The translations under genes were made by a program, and so were the position numbers. The notes under the pieces were generated by a model, which was not told the origin of the DNA, did no database searches, and saw only the letters and a program-made list of their open reading frames with translations. Shown here in pieces: positions 8,569 to 16,383 of a DNA stretch of 64,000 nucleotides. Positions within the stretch are counted from its first letter, which is position 1. Every line of letters starts with the position of its first letter. The DNA is from Sulfitobacter mediterraneus (lineage in GTDB: Bacteria; Pseudomonadota; Alphaproteobacteria; Rhodobacterales; Rhodobacteraceae): the NCBI RefSeq assembly GCF_003054325.1, contig NZ_QBKU01000001.1, positions 434,001 through 498,000 of the forward strand, given 5' to 3'.

Positions 8569-9186
8569 ATGCCCCGACTAAGCGCGACCAACCCTTTCAT
8601 CCATCCCGATTGCGATATCACCGACAGCACATTTGGTGCTTACGTGGAAATCGGGCGTGGCAGCCGCCTGAATAACGCGACCTTCGGGGATTATTCCTAC
8701 TGTGACCGTTACGCCGACATCGCGAATGCGCAGATTGGAAAATTCGCCAATATCGCAGCGTTCAGCCGGATCGGTGCGACGGACCATCCTTTGGACACCG
8801 CCGCCTGTCACCATTTCCTCTATCGCTCTGCGGATTATTGGGATGACACGACGTGGGATGAGGCGTTCTTTTCGCATCGCAAATCCCGTATCGCCCACAT
8901 CGGGCACGACACATGGGTCGGGGCGGGTGCGATGGTTAAGCCTGAGGTTACTTTGGGTGACGGCGCGGTCGTGGCGGCAGGGGCCGTAGTCACAAAGGAT
9001 GTCGATCCCTACACAATCGTTGCTGGGACACCCGCCAAACCCTTACGGTTGCGCCAGCCACGCAACATCGCGGACCGTCTTGTTGCGCTGGCGTGGTGGG
9101 ATTGGGACCATGATGCATTGCGCGAGGCGCTGGACGATTTTCGGGCCCTGAAGGCCGACGCGTTCTTGGAAAAATACGAAAACTAA
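8569..9186 (+). CDS. Phosphonate-linked transferase, hexapeptide-repeat (left-handed beta-helix) family
   Basis: A 205-residue protein with imperfect hexapeptide repeats, for example the IGRGSRLNNATFGDYSYC region and a second set at GAGAMVKPEVTLGDGAVVAAGAVVTKDV. Its closing PYTIVAGTPAKPLRLR motif is that of xenobiotic-type acetyltransferases. It corresponds to the transferase-hexapeptide family found repeatedly in phn operons. The likely chemistry is acetyl-CoA-dependent acylation of an amino-phosphonate or of an intermediate, analogous to but unrelated in fold to PhnO. The ATG at 8569 is preferred (GAAAGAG upstream); a TTG at 8563 is in frame. It ends the importer operon. Confidence 0.82.
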   Translation: MPRLSATNPFIHPDCDITDSTFGAYVEIGRGSRLNNATFGDYSYCDRYADIANAQIGKFANIAAFSRIGATDHPLDTAACHHFLYRSADYWDDTTWDEAFFSHRKSRIAHIGHDTWVGAGAMVKPEVTLGDGAVVAAGAVVTKDVDPYTIVAGTPAKPLRLRQPRNIADRLVALAWWDWDHDALREALDDFRALKADAFLEKYEN

Positions 9187-9201
9187 CCCCGCGGCGACCT
9201 G

Positions 9202-9241
9202 CTTTCATAAACCTTTGACGTTTCTGTTATGGGGCAGTCAC
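9202..9241 (+). promoter_or_regulatory. Pho box: four 11-base-spaced CTGTCAT-like repeats
   Basis: Four heptamers lie in exact 11-base register: CTTTCAT (9202-9208), CTTTGAC (9213-9219), CTGTTAT (9224-9230) and CAGTCAC (9235-9241). Against the PhoB half-site CTGTCAT they match at 6, 4, 6 and 5 of 7 positions. The array ends 46 bases before the phosphodiesterase start codon, which is the usual position for a PhoB activator site. It is the clearest regulatory signal in the phosphonate region and implies induction under phosphate limitation. Confidence 0.7.
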
Positions 9242-9287
9242 ACAACGCGATTACCCCGAGCCAGAATGACCACCAAAGGGGAACATC

Positions 9288-10502
9288 ATGCTTCGTTTCA
9301 TCGCACTGACAACAGCCACGCTCGCCGCGGCACCTGCCGTCGCACAAACGCTTGACCGCGTTGAATACGGCCCGCGTCCGTTTTACCTGATCGACCGGAT
9401 GGAAGACGGTCCACTGAAGGATCAGTTGCAGTCTTGCCAAAATCAAGATGCGTCACGCTCGCTGTTTTCCATCGGACACCGGGGTGCGCCGATGCAGTTT
9501 CCAGAGCACACGGTTGAATCCAACCGCGCGGCGGCCTTGATGGGGGCGGGCATTTTGGAATGTGATGTGACGTTCACCGAAGACCTTGAATTGGTGTGCC
9601 GGCACGCGCAGAACGATTTGCATACAACGACCAACATCCTTGCCACGCCACTGGCCTCAACCTGCACAACGCCCTTTACGCCAGCGTTTGGAGATGCTAG
9701 TGCCACCGCCGAATGCCGTACATCCGAAATTACGCTTGACGAATATCGCAGCTTGACGCCCAAGATGGACGCCGCTGATAGCACCGCCACAACGGTAGAG
9801 GCCTATCTTGACGGCACAGCGGATTTTCGCACCGATCTATATTCGGCTGAACCTGCAATGCTGATGACACACGCTGAATCCATCGGATTGTTTCGCGACC
9901 TTGGCGCGCGGTTCACGCCTGAACTCAAATCACCCTCGGTCGAGATGCCGTTCAACGGCTTCACGCAACAGGACTACGCCCAAAAGCTGGTCGACGAATA
10001 TGTCGCCGCGGGCGTTCCTGCGACTGATGTCTGGTTGCAATCGTTCAACCTCGAAGACGTGCTTTACTGGATCGAGGCCGCGCCAGAGTTCGGTGCGCAG
10101 GCCGTGTATCTCATGGATGAATACGACATTGAAGGCTATTCCCCGATGGATGCGTCTACTTGGCCAAATGCCATGGAAGAACTTAAGGCCATGGGCGTCA
10201 ACTACATCGCGCCACCCACGTGGATGCTGGTCACACTTGAAAATGGCGAAATCGTCCCGTCCGAACTGGCCATCCAAGCCAAAGCTGCAGACCTCAACAT
10301 CATCACCTGGACCATCGAACGCTCTGGCCCGCTCGTGAATGGTGGGGGTTGGTATTACCGGTCTATCGCAGATGCGGTGAACAGCGACGGCGTGATGTAT
10401 GAATTGATCGACGTTCTTGCGCAGGACGTGGGCGTTGAGGGCATCTTTTCGGATTGGCCCGCGACTGTGACGTATTATGCGAACTGCATGGGTCTCGAAT
10501 AG
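9288..10502 (+). CDS. Secreted glycerophosphodiester phosphodiesterase
   Basis: A 404-residue protein with a signal peptide (residues 1-20, ending PAVAQ). The GDPD active-site signatures follow in order: HRGAP at residues 64-68, PEHT at 72-75, ECDV (E91, D93) and CRHAQNDLH (H106). The barrel is longer than in cytosolic UgpQ and resembles periplasmic GlpQ-type enzymes. It hydrolyses glycerophosphodiesters to glycerol-3-phosphate plus an alcohol outside the cytoplasm. The gene stands alone between the importer operon and phnF, with AAAGGGGA before the ATG and its own Pho box. It probably widens phosphorus scavenging from phosphonates to phosphodiesters, including phospholipid headgroups. Confidence 0.88.
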   Translation: MLRFIALTTATLAAAPAVAQTLDRVEYGPRPFYLIDRMEDGPLKDQLQSCQNQDASRSLFSIGHRGAPMQFPEHTVESNRAAALMGAGILECDVTFTEDLELVCRHAQNDLHTTTNILATPLASTCTTPFTPAFGDASATAECRTSEITLDEYRSLTPKMDAADSTATTVEAYLDGTADFRTDLYSAEPAMLMTHAESIGLFRDLGARFTPELKSPSVEMPFNGFTQQDYAQKLVDEYVAAGVPATDVWLQSFNLEDVLYWIEAAPEFGAQAVYLMDEYDIEGYSPMDASTWPNAMEELKAMGVNYIAPPTWMLVTLENGEIVPSELAIQAKAADLNIITWTIERSGPLVNGGGWYYRSIADAVNSDGVMYELIDVLAQDVGVEGIFSDWPATVTYYANCMGLE

Positions 10503-10523
10503 TCCTGCCCATCGGAACGCATC

Positions 10524-10556
10524 GGTCTCGCCTGTTTCGGGCGGGGCCGTTTTAGT
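10524..10556 (+). terminator. Intrinsic terminator between GDPD and phnF
   Basis: GGTCTCGCCT (10524-10533) and GGGCGGGGCC (10539-10548) form a 10-pair stem, G.U pairs included, around a GTTTC loop and are followed by GTTTTAG. It lies 21 bases after the GDPD stop. The convergent phnF gene ends only a few bases beyond it, so it may serve the plus-strand gene mainly. Confidence 0.72.
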
Positions 10557-11271
10557 TTTCCAAGGTTAGTTTAACCCGATCTCCGACAAACCAGGTGCGC
10601 CCGTATTCGACGGGCTTCCCTTCCAGATTAGCATTCACACCTGAGGATCGCAGCAGCGGATCCCCCTCAGCCACTTGCAAGTGCAGTGCTTGCGTAGCGC
10701 CCGCACGCACAGCTGTCAGTCGCGTGGATGCGCGGGTATAATCTGCCACACCGACGGTGGCCAAAGCCTCGGTGACGCTGCCCTGCGTGCGAAACGCTTC
10801 TGAAATGCCAGGGGTCCGCGCCAATGGAAAGACGCTTTCGAACACTGCGATGGGTTGTGCGTCGGCCAAGGATAGCCCGTGGTAAGAACAGACTGGTTCA
10901 CCCGCATTGATGGCGAGCGCCTGTGCCTCGCCGTCTGTCGCAAACCGGTCTTCGACCAGCAGAACGCGCTTTTCGGGCAATCGCCCTGCCGCGATGAGAT
11001 TGTCATGGAACCTAACCTTGCGCCCGATGGGATAATCGGTGGGCGTTGAGGCCACAAAAGCCCCCGCTCCGCGCCGCGTGCGGATCAATCCTTCGTCCAC
11101 CAATGCAGAAATCCCGTGGCGCACAGTGTGGCGGTTGACCCCGAACCGCTCGGCCAAGGCGGCCTCGGTTGGAAGCTTGTCCCCGGGCGCATAGCGACCT
11201 TCGGCCAGATCACTGCGCAAGGCTTGCGCAATGGCCTGCCAGATCGGGGTCTTGGGGGAAGTGTCACGCAA
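10552..11271 (-). CDS. phnF: GntR/HutC-family transcriptional regulator PhnF
   Basis: A 239-residue regulator. The N-terminal winged helix (about residues 8-75) contains LRSDLAEGRYAPGDKLPTEA and RFGVNRHTVR, a GntR signature. A C-terminal UTRA effector domain (about 95-235) follows, as in PhnF of C-P lyase operons. The start appears to be TTG at 11271, with GGAG about a dozen bases upstream; no ATG or GTG fits the beginning of the domain. It is divergent from phnG and probably represses the phnG operon, and itself, through the shared 81-base gap. The effector is unknown; a phosphonate or sugar-phosphate intermediate is likely from the family. Confidence 0.87.
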   Translation of the reverse strand: MRDTSPKTPIWQAIAQALRSDLAEGRYAPGDKLPTEAALAERFGVNRHTVRHGISALVDEGLIRTRRGAGAFVASTPTDYPIGRKVRFHDNLIAAGRLPEKRVLLVEDRFATDGEAQALAINAGEPVCSYHGLSLADAQPIAVFESVFPLARTPGISEAFRTQGSVTEALATVGVADYTRASTRLTAVRAGATQALHLQVAEGDPLLRSSGVNANLEGKPVEYGRTWFVGDRVKLTLEN

Positions 11272-11315
11272 AATTCACAAATCTCCGCTGGGGGAATCGA
11301 TCGGATCTGTTAATA

Positions 11316-11335
11316 TGTGTCTAGTTGTATAGTAA
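11316..11335. promoter_or_regulatory. Candidate PhnF operator in the phnF-phnG gap
   Basis: The stretch TGTGTCTAGTTGTATAGTAA contains two overlapping matches to the HutC/PhnF-type pattern (GT-n-TA-n-AC and relatives): GTCTAGTT and TTGTATAG. It lies in the 81-base gap between the divergent phnF and phnG starts, where an operator controlling both would be expected. The assignment rests on family consensus and position only. Confidence 0.4.
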
Positions 11336-11352
11336 ATCGAAAAGTTGTCGAG

Positions 11353-11808
11353 ATGAAAGACATGAACGAAGACCATGCACCGCGCCAACGCTGGCTCGGC
11401 CTTATGGCCAAAGCCCCTGCGGGCCGCGTTGCCAGCCTGTTGGATGAGGCCATGACGCGCCCTGCGTTCACATGGCTACGTGCACCCGAAGTTGGCAGCA
11501 CAATGGTGCGGGCTCGCGCAGGTGCAACGGGTGGGCCGTTCAATTTGGGCGAAGTCACCGTAACGCGCTGTGCGCTGACCCTTGCCACCGGCGAGGTCGG
11601 CCATGCCTACATTCAAGGGCGCAGTAAGGCCGATGCAGAGGCCGTGGCCGTCGTGGATGCTCTGATGCAAACGTCGAAAGCGGCAACGTTGCAGGCGCAA
11701 GTGCTGGATCTGCTCGACGCAGAACAGACGGCCAAAAGGAACGCGCGCGCGGCCAAAGCCGCCGCCACAAAGGTTGATTTCTTTACAATGGTGCGAGGAG
11801 AAGACTGA
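11353..11808 (+). CDS. phnG: Alpha-D-ribose 1-methylphosphonate 5-triphosphate synthase subunit PhnG
   Basis: 151 residues with the PhnG-typical beginning (RQRWLGLMAKAP, then LLDEAM) and FNLGEVTVTRCAL in the middle. PhnG is part of the PhnGHIJ core complex that transfers the phosphonate from its carrier onto the ribose of ATP. The ATG at 11353 is used; the ATG at 11362 is equally possible because neither has a strong ribosome-binding site. It is the first gene of the catalytic operon and overlaps phnH by one base. Confidence 0.9.
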   Translation: MKDMNEDHAPRQRWLGLMAKAPAGRVASLLDEAMTRPAFTWLRAPEVGSTMVRARAGATGGPFNLGEVTVTRCALTLATGEVGHAYIQGRSKADAEAVAVVDALMQTSKAATLQAQVLDLLDAEQTAKRNARAAKAAATKVDFFTMVRGED

Positions 11809-12386
11809 TGCAGGCCCAGACCCTCAGCGGTGGATTTGCCGACCCTGCCACCGCCTCTGCGGCGGCGTTTCGTCAGGTGATGGAGGCGATGGCCCGCCCC
11901 GGTACAATCCTTGACGTCAGTGGCGCCGCACCGCCTGCGCCGCTTTCCCTTGCGACAGGCGCTGTTTTGCTAACGTTGTGTGACCCGGATACGCCGATCC
12001 ATCTGGCAGGCCTGCTAGATTGCGATGCCGTGCGGACTTGGGTCGCATTTCACACGGGCGCGCCGGTTGTTGGGCCGTCTCATTGCATGTTCGCAGTTGG
12101 CAGCTGGGACGACCTTGTGCCGCTGAGCGCTTATCAAATTGGCACACCGCAATACCCTGATCGCTCTGCCACGCTGATCGTTCAGGCCGAGCGGCTAGAG
12201 CCGACGGGTGCCACTTTGTCCGGCCCCGGCATCAAGAACACGCACAGCCTGTCCCTGCCTGAGACTGAGGCGTTTCAGCACAATTCTGGGCGTTTCCCGC
12301 TTGGTCTTGATTTTATCTTTACCTGTTGCGACCGCGTGGCGGCCCTGCCGCGCACAACGGTTGTTTCGTACAAAGGAGCGCTCTGA
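11808..12386 (+). CDS. phnH: C-P lyase core subunit PhnH
   Basis: 192 residues. The family pattern is clear: GGFADPATASAAAFRQVMEAMARPG at the N terminus, then a LTLCDPDTPIHL block and a C-terminal FPLGLDFIFTC segment that precedes the last strand. PhnH forms a dimer within the PhnGHIJ complex, where it is required for attaching phosphonate to the ribose C1. It shares one base with phnG upstream (TGATG) and one with phnI downstream. No distinctive catalytic residue is expected in this subunit. Confidence 0.92.
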   Translation: MQAQTLSGGFADPATASAAAFRQVMEAMARPGTILDVSGAAPPAPLSLATGAVLLTLCDPDTPIHLAGLLDCDAVRTWVAFHTGAPVVGPSHCMFAVGSWDDLVPLSAYQIGTPQYPDRSATLIVQAERLEPTGATLSGPGIKNTHSLSLPETEAFQHNSGRFPLGLDFIFTCCDRVAALPRTTVVSYKGAL

Positions 12387-13474
12387 TGTATGTGGCTGTG
12401 AAAGGCGGCGAGCGGGCGATTGAGAACGCGCACGCTTGGCTTGTCGAAGAACGCCGTGGCGATACCTCCGTGTCCGAGCTTAACATCGCGCAAATCCGCG
12501 AACAGCTAGCATTGGCCGTCAATCGTGTCATGGCCGAAGGATCGCTTTATGATCCTGACCTTGCGGCCCTTGCGATCAAGCAGGCGCGCGGCGATCTGAT
12601 TGAGGCGATTTTTCTGATCCGTGCCTACCGCACCACGCTGCCCCGTTTTGGCGCATCTTTGCCCATCGACACGGGAAGGATGGCCTGTGATCGGCGCATT
12701 TCGGCGACATTCAAAGACCTGCCCGGCGGACAAGTTTTGGGGCCGACGTTTGATTACACGCACCGTCTGCTGGACTTCAAACTCGCTGCCGAAGGGGAGG
12801 TGCCAGAGGCCGCGACACGCGAGGCGACGCCCGGCGACGTCCCCCATGTGGCTGAATTCCTCAACCACGGAGGGTTGATCGAAGAGGCCCGACACAATGA
12901 CACCACACCCCCAGACCTGACCCGCGAACCGCTTGAAATGCCTGCAGAGCGCAGCTTGCGCTTGCAGGCACTCACCCGTGCGGACGAAGGGTTCACACTT
13001 GGCATGGCCTATTCCACCCAGCGTGGCTATGCGCGCAATCATGCCTTTGTCGGCGAATTGCGCATTGGGGCTGTGCCTGTCGAAATGGACATCCCAGAAC
13101 TGGGGTTCAGCATCGAGATCGGCGAGGTCACGTTGACCGAATGCGAAACTGTCAACCAGTTCACCGGCTCAAAATCTGAGCCGCCACAGTTCACACGTGG
13201 CTACGGGTTGGTCTTTGGCCAAACCGAACGCAAAGCGATTTCAATGGCACTGGTTGATCGCGCACTGCGCTGGGAAGAGCTTGGCGAAGAAGACGAAGGC
13301 GCGCCTGCGCAGGATGCTGAATTTGTGCTGTATCATGCGGACAATATTCAGGCGACCGGGTTCCTTGAGCACATCAAATTGCCCCACTACGTCGATTTCC
13401 AAGCCGAATTGGAACTGGTGCGAAAGCTGCGTGAAGAGGCGGGTGCAAACACAGCACGGGAGGCCGCAGAATGA
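12386..13474 (+). CDS. phnI: C-P lyase core subunit PhnI (nucleosidase component)
   Basis: 362 residues, starting MYVAVKGGERAIENAHAWL, which is diagnostic of PhnI. The conserved QIREQLALAVNRVMAEGSLY and YGLVFGQTERKAISMALVDRAL blocks are present. PhnI is the nucleosidase subunit that displaces adenine (or guanine) from the nucleotide, so that alkylphosphonate is joined to ribose triphosphate. The length is normal for the family. The start overlaps the phnH stop by one base and an AAAGGAG site precedes it. A HAD hydrolase, not phnJ, follows directly with a 4-base overlap. Confidence 0.93.
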   Translation: MYVAVKGGERAIENAHAWLVEERRGDTSVSELNIAQIREQLALAVNRVMAEGSLYDPDLAALAIKQARGDLIEAIFLIRAYRTTLPRFGASLPIDTGRMACDRRISATFKDLPGGQVLGPTFDYTHRLLDFKLAAEGEVPEAATREATPGDVPHVAEFLNHGGLIEEARHNDTTPPDLTREPLEMPAERSLRLQALTRADEGFTLGMAYSTQRGYARNHAFVGELRIGAVPVEMDIPELGFSIEIGEVTLTECETVNQFTGSKSEPPQFTRGYGLVFGQTERKAISMALVDRALRWEELGEEDEGAPAQDAEFVLYHADNIQATGFLEHIKLPHYVDFQAELELVRKLREEAGANTAREAAE

Positions 13475-14070
13475 GCCCCGATACTGTGGTATTTGACATC
13501 GGCGGCGTGCTGATTGACTGGCGGCCACATCTGGCATGGGCTGAAGAGATGGACGCGTCTGAAGCGCACGCTTTCATGGATCGGATAGCCTTTGACAAGC
13601 TGAACCTCGCCTGTGATGCAGGCGCGACATTTGCGCTGGCTGCCTCCCAAGTTTCAGACCCTGATGATGCGGCACGGCTCGGCCGATATGTTGAGAGGTA
13701 TCAACACTCAGTCCCCGCCAAGATCACCGGCACTTGGGACATTCTATATGCCTTGAAAGACGCTGGAACGCCTGTTCATGCGATCACCAATTGGTCGGCG
13801 GAAACGTGGCCCGAAGGGTGCAAGGCGCATCCCGAGTTGTTGGAGGTCTTCGGCACGACCGTGGTGTCCGGCGAGGTCGGTGTCATCAAACCCTCAACCG
13901 AAATCTACGCCCTATTGTGCCACCGCGCCGATGTCGCACCTGAACGGTGCGTGTTCATCGACGATGGGCTGCACAACTGCTTGGGCGCACGGGCGGCAGG
14001 CATGGACGCGATCCATTTCAAAGGGCCGGAGGCCCTGCGCAAAGACCTCTCAGTACGGAGCTTGCTATGA
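13471..14070 (+). CDS. HAD-superfamily hydrolase inserted between phnI and phnJ
   Basis: A 199-residue HAD subfamily IA protein. Motif I is FDIGGVLIDW (nucleophile D9; the D+2 position is Gly, as in YihX-type sugar-phosphate phosphatases). Motif II is HAITNWS, the lysine is in GVIKPSTEIY and motif III is CVFIDDGLHN. ATGA overlaps at both ends tie it to phnI and phnJ, so its amount must track the C-P lyase complex. The usual gene order is phnI-phnJ without an insertion. It may dephosphorylate a ribose phosphate or a phosphonate-derived product; a haloacid dehalogenase is less likely given context. The substrate cannot be read from sequence. Confidence 0.83.
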   Translation: MSPDTVVFDIGGVLIDWRPHLAWAEEMDASEAHAFMDRIAFDKLNLACDAGATFALAASQVSDPDDAARLGRYVERYQHSVPAKITGTWDILYALKDAGTPVHAITNWSAETWPEGCKAHPELLEVFGTTVVSGEVGVIKPSTEIYALLCHRADVAPERCVFIDDGLHNCLGARAAGMDAIHFKGPEALRKDLSVRSLL

Positions 14071-14930
14071 GCGATTATAACTTCGCCTATCTTGACGAAC
14101 AGACCAAACGGATGATCCGCCGCGCGATCCTCAAAGGGCTCGCCATTCCCGGCTATCAGGTGCCATTTGCCAGCCGTGAAATGCCGATGCCGTATGGCTG
14201 GGGCACGGGTGGAGTGCAGGTGTCGGCGGCGGTGATGACGCCGGACGATCGGTTCAAAGTGATCGATCAAGGAGCGGATGATACAACGAATGCCGTGTCG
14301 ATCCGCACATTCTTTGAGCGCACGGCGGGGGTCGCCACCACGACCAAAACGTCAGAGGCGAGCGTCATCCAAACACGCCACCGCATCCCCGAAGAGCGTC
14401 TAAGTGAGGGCCAGATCCTTGTCTACCAAGTGCCGATCCCCGAGCCTTTGCAGTTCTTGGAACCCCGCGAAAGCGAGACCCGCAAGATGCACAGCCTTGA
14501 AGAATACGGGCTGATGCATGTGAAGCTTTACGAAGACATCAGCCGCCACGGCCACATCGCGACGTCATATGATTATCCGGTCAAGGTTGAGGGGCGTTAT
14601 GTCATGGACCCATCCCCAATCCCGAAATTCGACAACCCCAAACTTGGCGATATGGCGGCAATCCAACTGTTTGGAGCGGGCCGTGAACAACGCATTTATG
14701 CGCTGCCGCCCTACACGCAGGTGGTGTCTCTCGATTTCGAAGACCATCCTTTTGAGGCCTCTAAACCGGACCATCCCTGCGCAATGTGCGGGGCGGAAAA
14801 CAGTTACCTCGATGAGGTAATCACCGACGATACAGGCGGCCGGATGTTTGTGTGTTCAGACACCGATTTCTGCGAGGCAAGACAGGCCGCAGGCAACACC
14901 GGCACGATGAACGGAAGGGACGCGGCATGA
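14067..14930 (+). CDS. phnJ: Radical-SAM C-P lyase PhnJ
   Basis: 287 residues, closely following the well-studied PhnJ. The iron-sulfur/radical-SAM cysteines are C238, C241, C263 and C269 (CAMC ... CSDTDFC). The glycine proposed to carry the radical is G29 in IPGYQVPF, equivalent to G32 of the E. coli protein. YGWGTGG and FGAGREQRIYA are intact. The enzyme cleaves the carbon-phosphorus bond of ribose 1-alkylphosphonate 5-phosphate, releasing the alkane and a ribose 1,2-cyclic phosphate 5-phosphate. All residues needed for activity seem present. It overlaps the HAD gene and phnK by 4 bases each. Confidence 0.96.
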   Translation: MSDYNFAYLDEQTKRMIRRAILKGLAIPGYQVPFASREMPMPYGWGTGGVQVSAAVMTPDDRFKVIDQGADDTTNAVSIRTFFERTAGVATTTKTSEASVIQTRHRIPEERLSEGQILVYQVPIPEPLQFLEPRESETRKMHSLEEYGLMHVKLYEDISRHGHIATSYDYPVKVEGRYVMDPSPIPKFDNPKLGDMAAIQLFGAGREQRIYALPPYTQVVSLDFEDHPFEASKPDHPCAMCGAENSYLDEVITDDTGGRMFVCSDTDFCEARQAAGNTGTMNGRDAA

Positions 14931-15697
14931 CACCTTTGCTTTCGGTCCAAGGGATCACTAAATTTTACGGTCATCATATCGGCTGCAAAGATGTGGGGTT
15001 TGATCTTTACCCCGGTGAGGTCATGGGGATTGTCGGGGAAAGCGGGTCAGGTAAGTCCACTTTGCTCAACTGTATGGCAGGACATTTGACACCTGACGCA
15101 GGCGCGGTTGTGTTCGACACACGCAGTGATGGCCCCAAGAACACCGTGACGATGTCCGAACCTGAACGCCGCATGTTGTCACGGACCGATTGGGCCTTTG
15201 TGCATCAACACGCCCGTGACGGGCTGCGCATGGGCGTCAGCGCGGGCGGCAATGTGGGCGAACGCCTTATGGCGGTTGGTGAACGTCATTATTGTGACAT
15301 TCGCGCCAAAGCGACCGATTGGCTTGGCCGCGTGGAAATTGACGCCACCCGCGTCGATGATCGCCCCACAACGTTTTCTGGCGGGATGCAACAGCGCCTT
15401 CAAATCGCCCGCAATCTGGTGACAGGGCCAAGGCTGGTGTTCATGGACGAACCGACGGGCGGGCTTGATGTGTCGGTTCAGGCGCGGCTGCTTGATCTGT
15501 TGCGCGGGTTGGTCCGCGACATGGGATTATCTGCGATCATCGTCACCCATGACCTCGCCGTGGTGCGGCTGTTGGCGGATCGATTGATGGTCATGAAAGA
15601 TGGCCACGTGGTGGAGGCGGGCCTGACGGATCAGGTCCTCGACGATCCCCAGCACGCCTATAGCCAACTCCTCGTCAGTTCTGTTTTGCAGGTGTGA
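14927..15697 (+). CDS. phnK: C-P lyase accessory ABC ATPase PhnK
   Basis: 256 residues: Walker A GESGSGKS, signature FSGGMQQRLQIARN, Walker B LVFMDEPTGGLD. It resembles peptide-transporter ATPases but, as in all C-P lyase operons, is not linked to a permease. PhnK is known to bind the PhnGHIJ core near PhnJ. The start at 14927 overlaps the phnJ stop (ATGA), and the phnL frame begins at its own stop. ATP hydrolysis probably opens the core complex during turnover, which is family knowledge and not visible here. Confidence 0.92.
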   Translation: MTPLLSVQGITKFYGHHIGCKDVGFDLYPGEVMGIVGESGSGKSTLLNCMAGHLTPDAGAVVFDTRSDGPKNTVTMSEPERRMLSRTDWAFVHQHARDGLRMGVSAGGNVGERLMAVGERHYCDIRAKATDWLGRVEIDATRVDDRPTTFSGGMQQRLQIARNLVTGPRLVFMDEPTGGLDVSVQARLLDLLRGLVRDMGLSAIIVTHDLAVVRLLADRLMVMKDGHVVEAGLTDQVLDDPQHAYSQLLVSSVLQV

Positions 15698-15699
15698 GA

Positions 15700-16383
15700 A
15701 TGATTGAACTTAAAAACGTGTCCAAGACTTTTACGATGCACAATCAAAGCAGTGCGGTGATCGAAGTTATCAATGATGTGTCATTATCTGTGGCGGCGGG
15801 CGAATGTGTCGCGCTGACTGGTGCGTCAGGTGCGGGCAAATCGACACTGATGCGGATGATCTATGGTAATTACCTGACCCAGGCCGGGCAAATCCTTATC
15901 GACGGGGCCGACTTGGTGCAGGCCGAACCACGCGACGTGATCGCCCTGCGCCGCGAGACCCTTGGATACGTAAGCCAATTCCTTCGGGTTGTACCGCGCG
16001 TGCCGACGCTGGATGTGGTGGCCGAACCGCTGCGCGCCGTCGGTGCCAGCGCCGAAACTGCGCAAGCCCGTGCCAAAGAGTTGTTGGCAAAACTTAATAT
16101 TCCACAGCGGCTTTGGGCCCTGTCACCCACAACCTTTTCGGGGGGTGAACAACAGCGCGTAAACATTGCACGTGGCTTTGCCCATCCCTATCCCGCGATG
16201 CTGCTGGATGAACCCACGGCAAGCCTTGATGCCGCCAACCGCGAGGTAGTTTTGTCTTTGATCGAAGAGGCCAAGGCCCGTGGTGCCGCCATCATCGGTA
16301 TCTTTCACGACGAAGCGGCCCGCGACCGCGTCTGTGACCGTGAAATTGACGTGAGCCAATTTACGCCCGGAATTGCGGCATGA
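15700..16383 (+). CDS. phnL: C-P lyase accessory ABC ATPase PhnL
   Basis: 227 residues. It opens MIELKNVSKTFTMHNQ; Walker A is GASGAGKS, the signature FSGGEQQRVNIARG and Walker B AMLLDEPTASLD. It resembles lipoprotein-exporter ATPases (LolD-like), as expected for PhnL, and has no permease partner here. The ATG at 15700 is used; a GTG at 15694 that overlaps the phnK stop (GTGA) is equally plausible in so compact an operon. PhnK and PhnL act together on the PhnGHIJ core. It overlaps phnN by 4 bases. Confidence 0.9.
   Translation: MIELKNVSKTFTMHNQSSAVIEVINDVSLSVAAGECVALTGASGAGKSTLMRMIYGNYLTQAGQILIDGADLVQAEPRDVIALRRETLGYVSQFLRVVPRVPTLDVVAEPLRAVGASAETAQARAKELLAKLNIPQRLWALSPTTFSGGEQQRVNIARGFAHPYPAMLLDEPTASLDAANREVVLSLIEEAKARGAAIIGIFHDEAARDRVCDREIDVSQFTPGIAA

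Noticed and set aside
13471-14070. Phosphonoacetaldehyde hydrolase (PhnX) identity for the HAD protein
   Set aside because: The cap lysine motif of PhnX and its length (about 260 residues) are not matched by this 199-residue protein.
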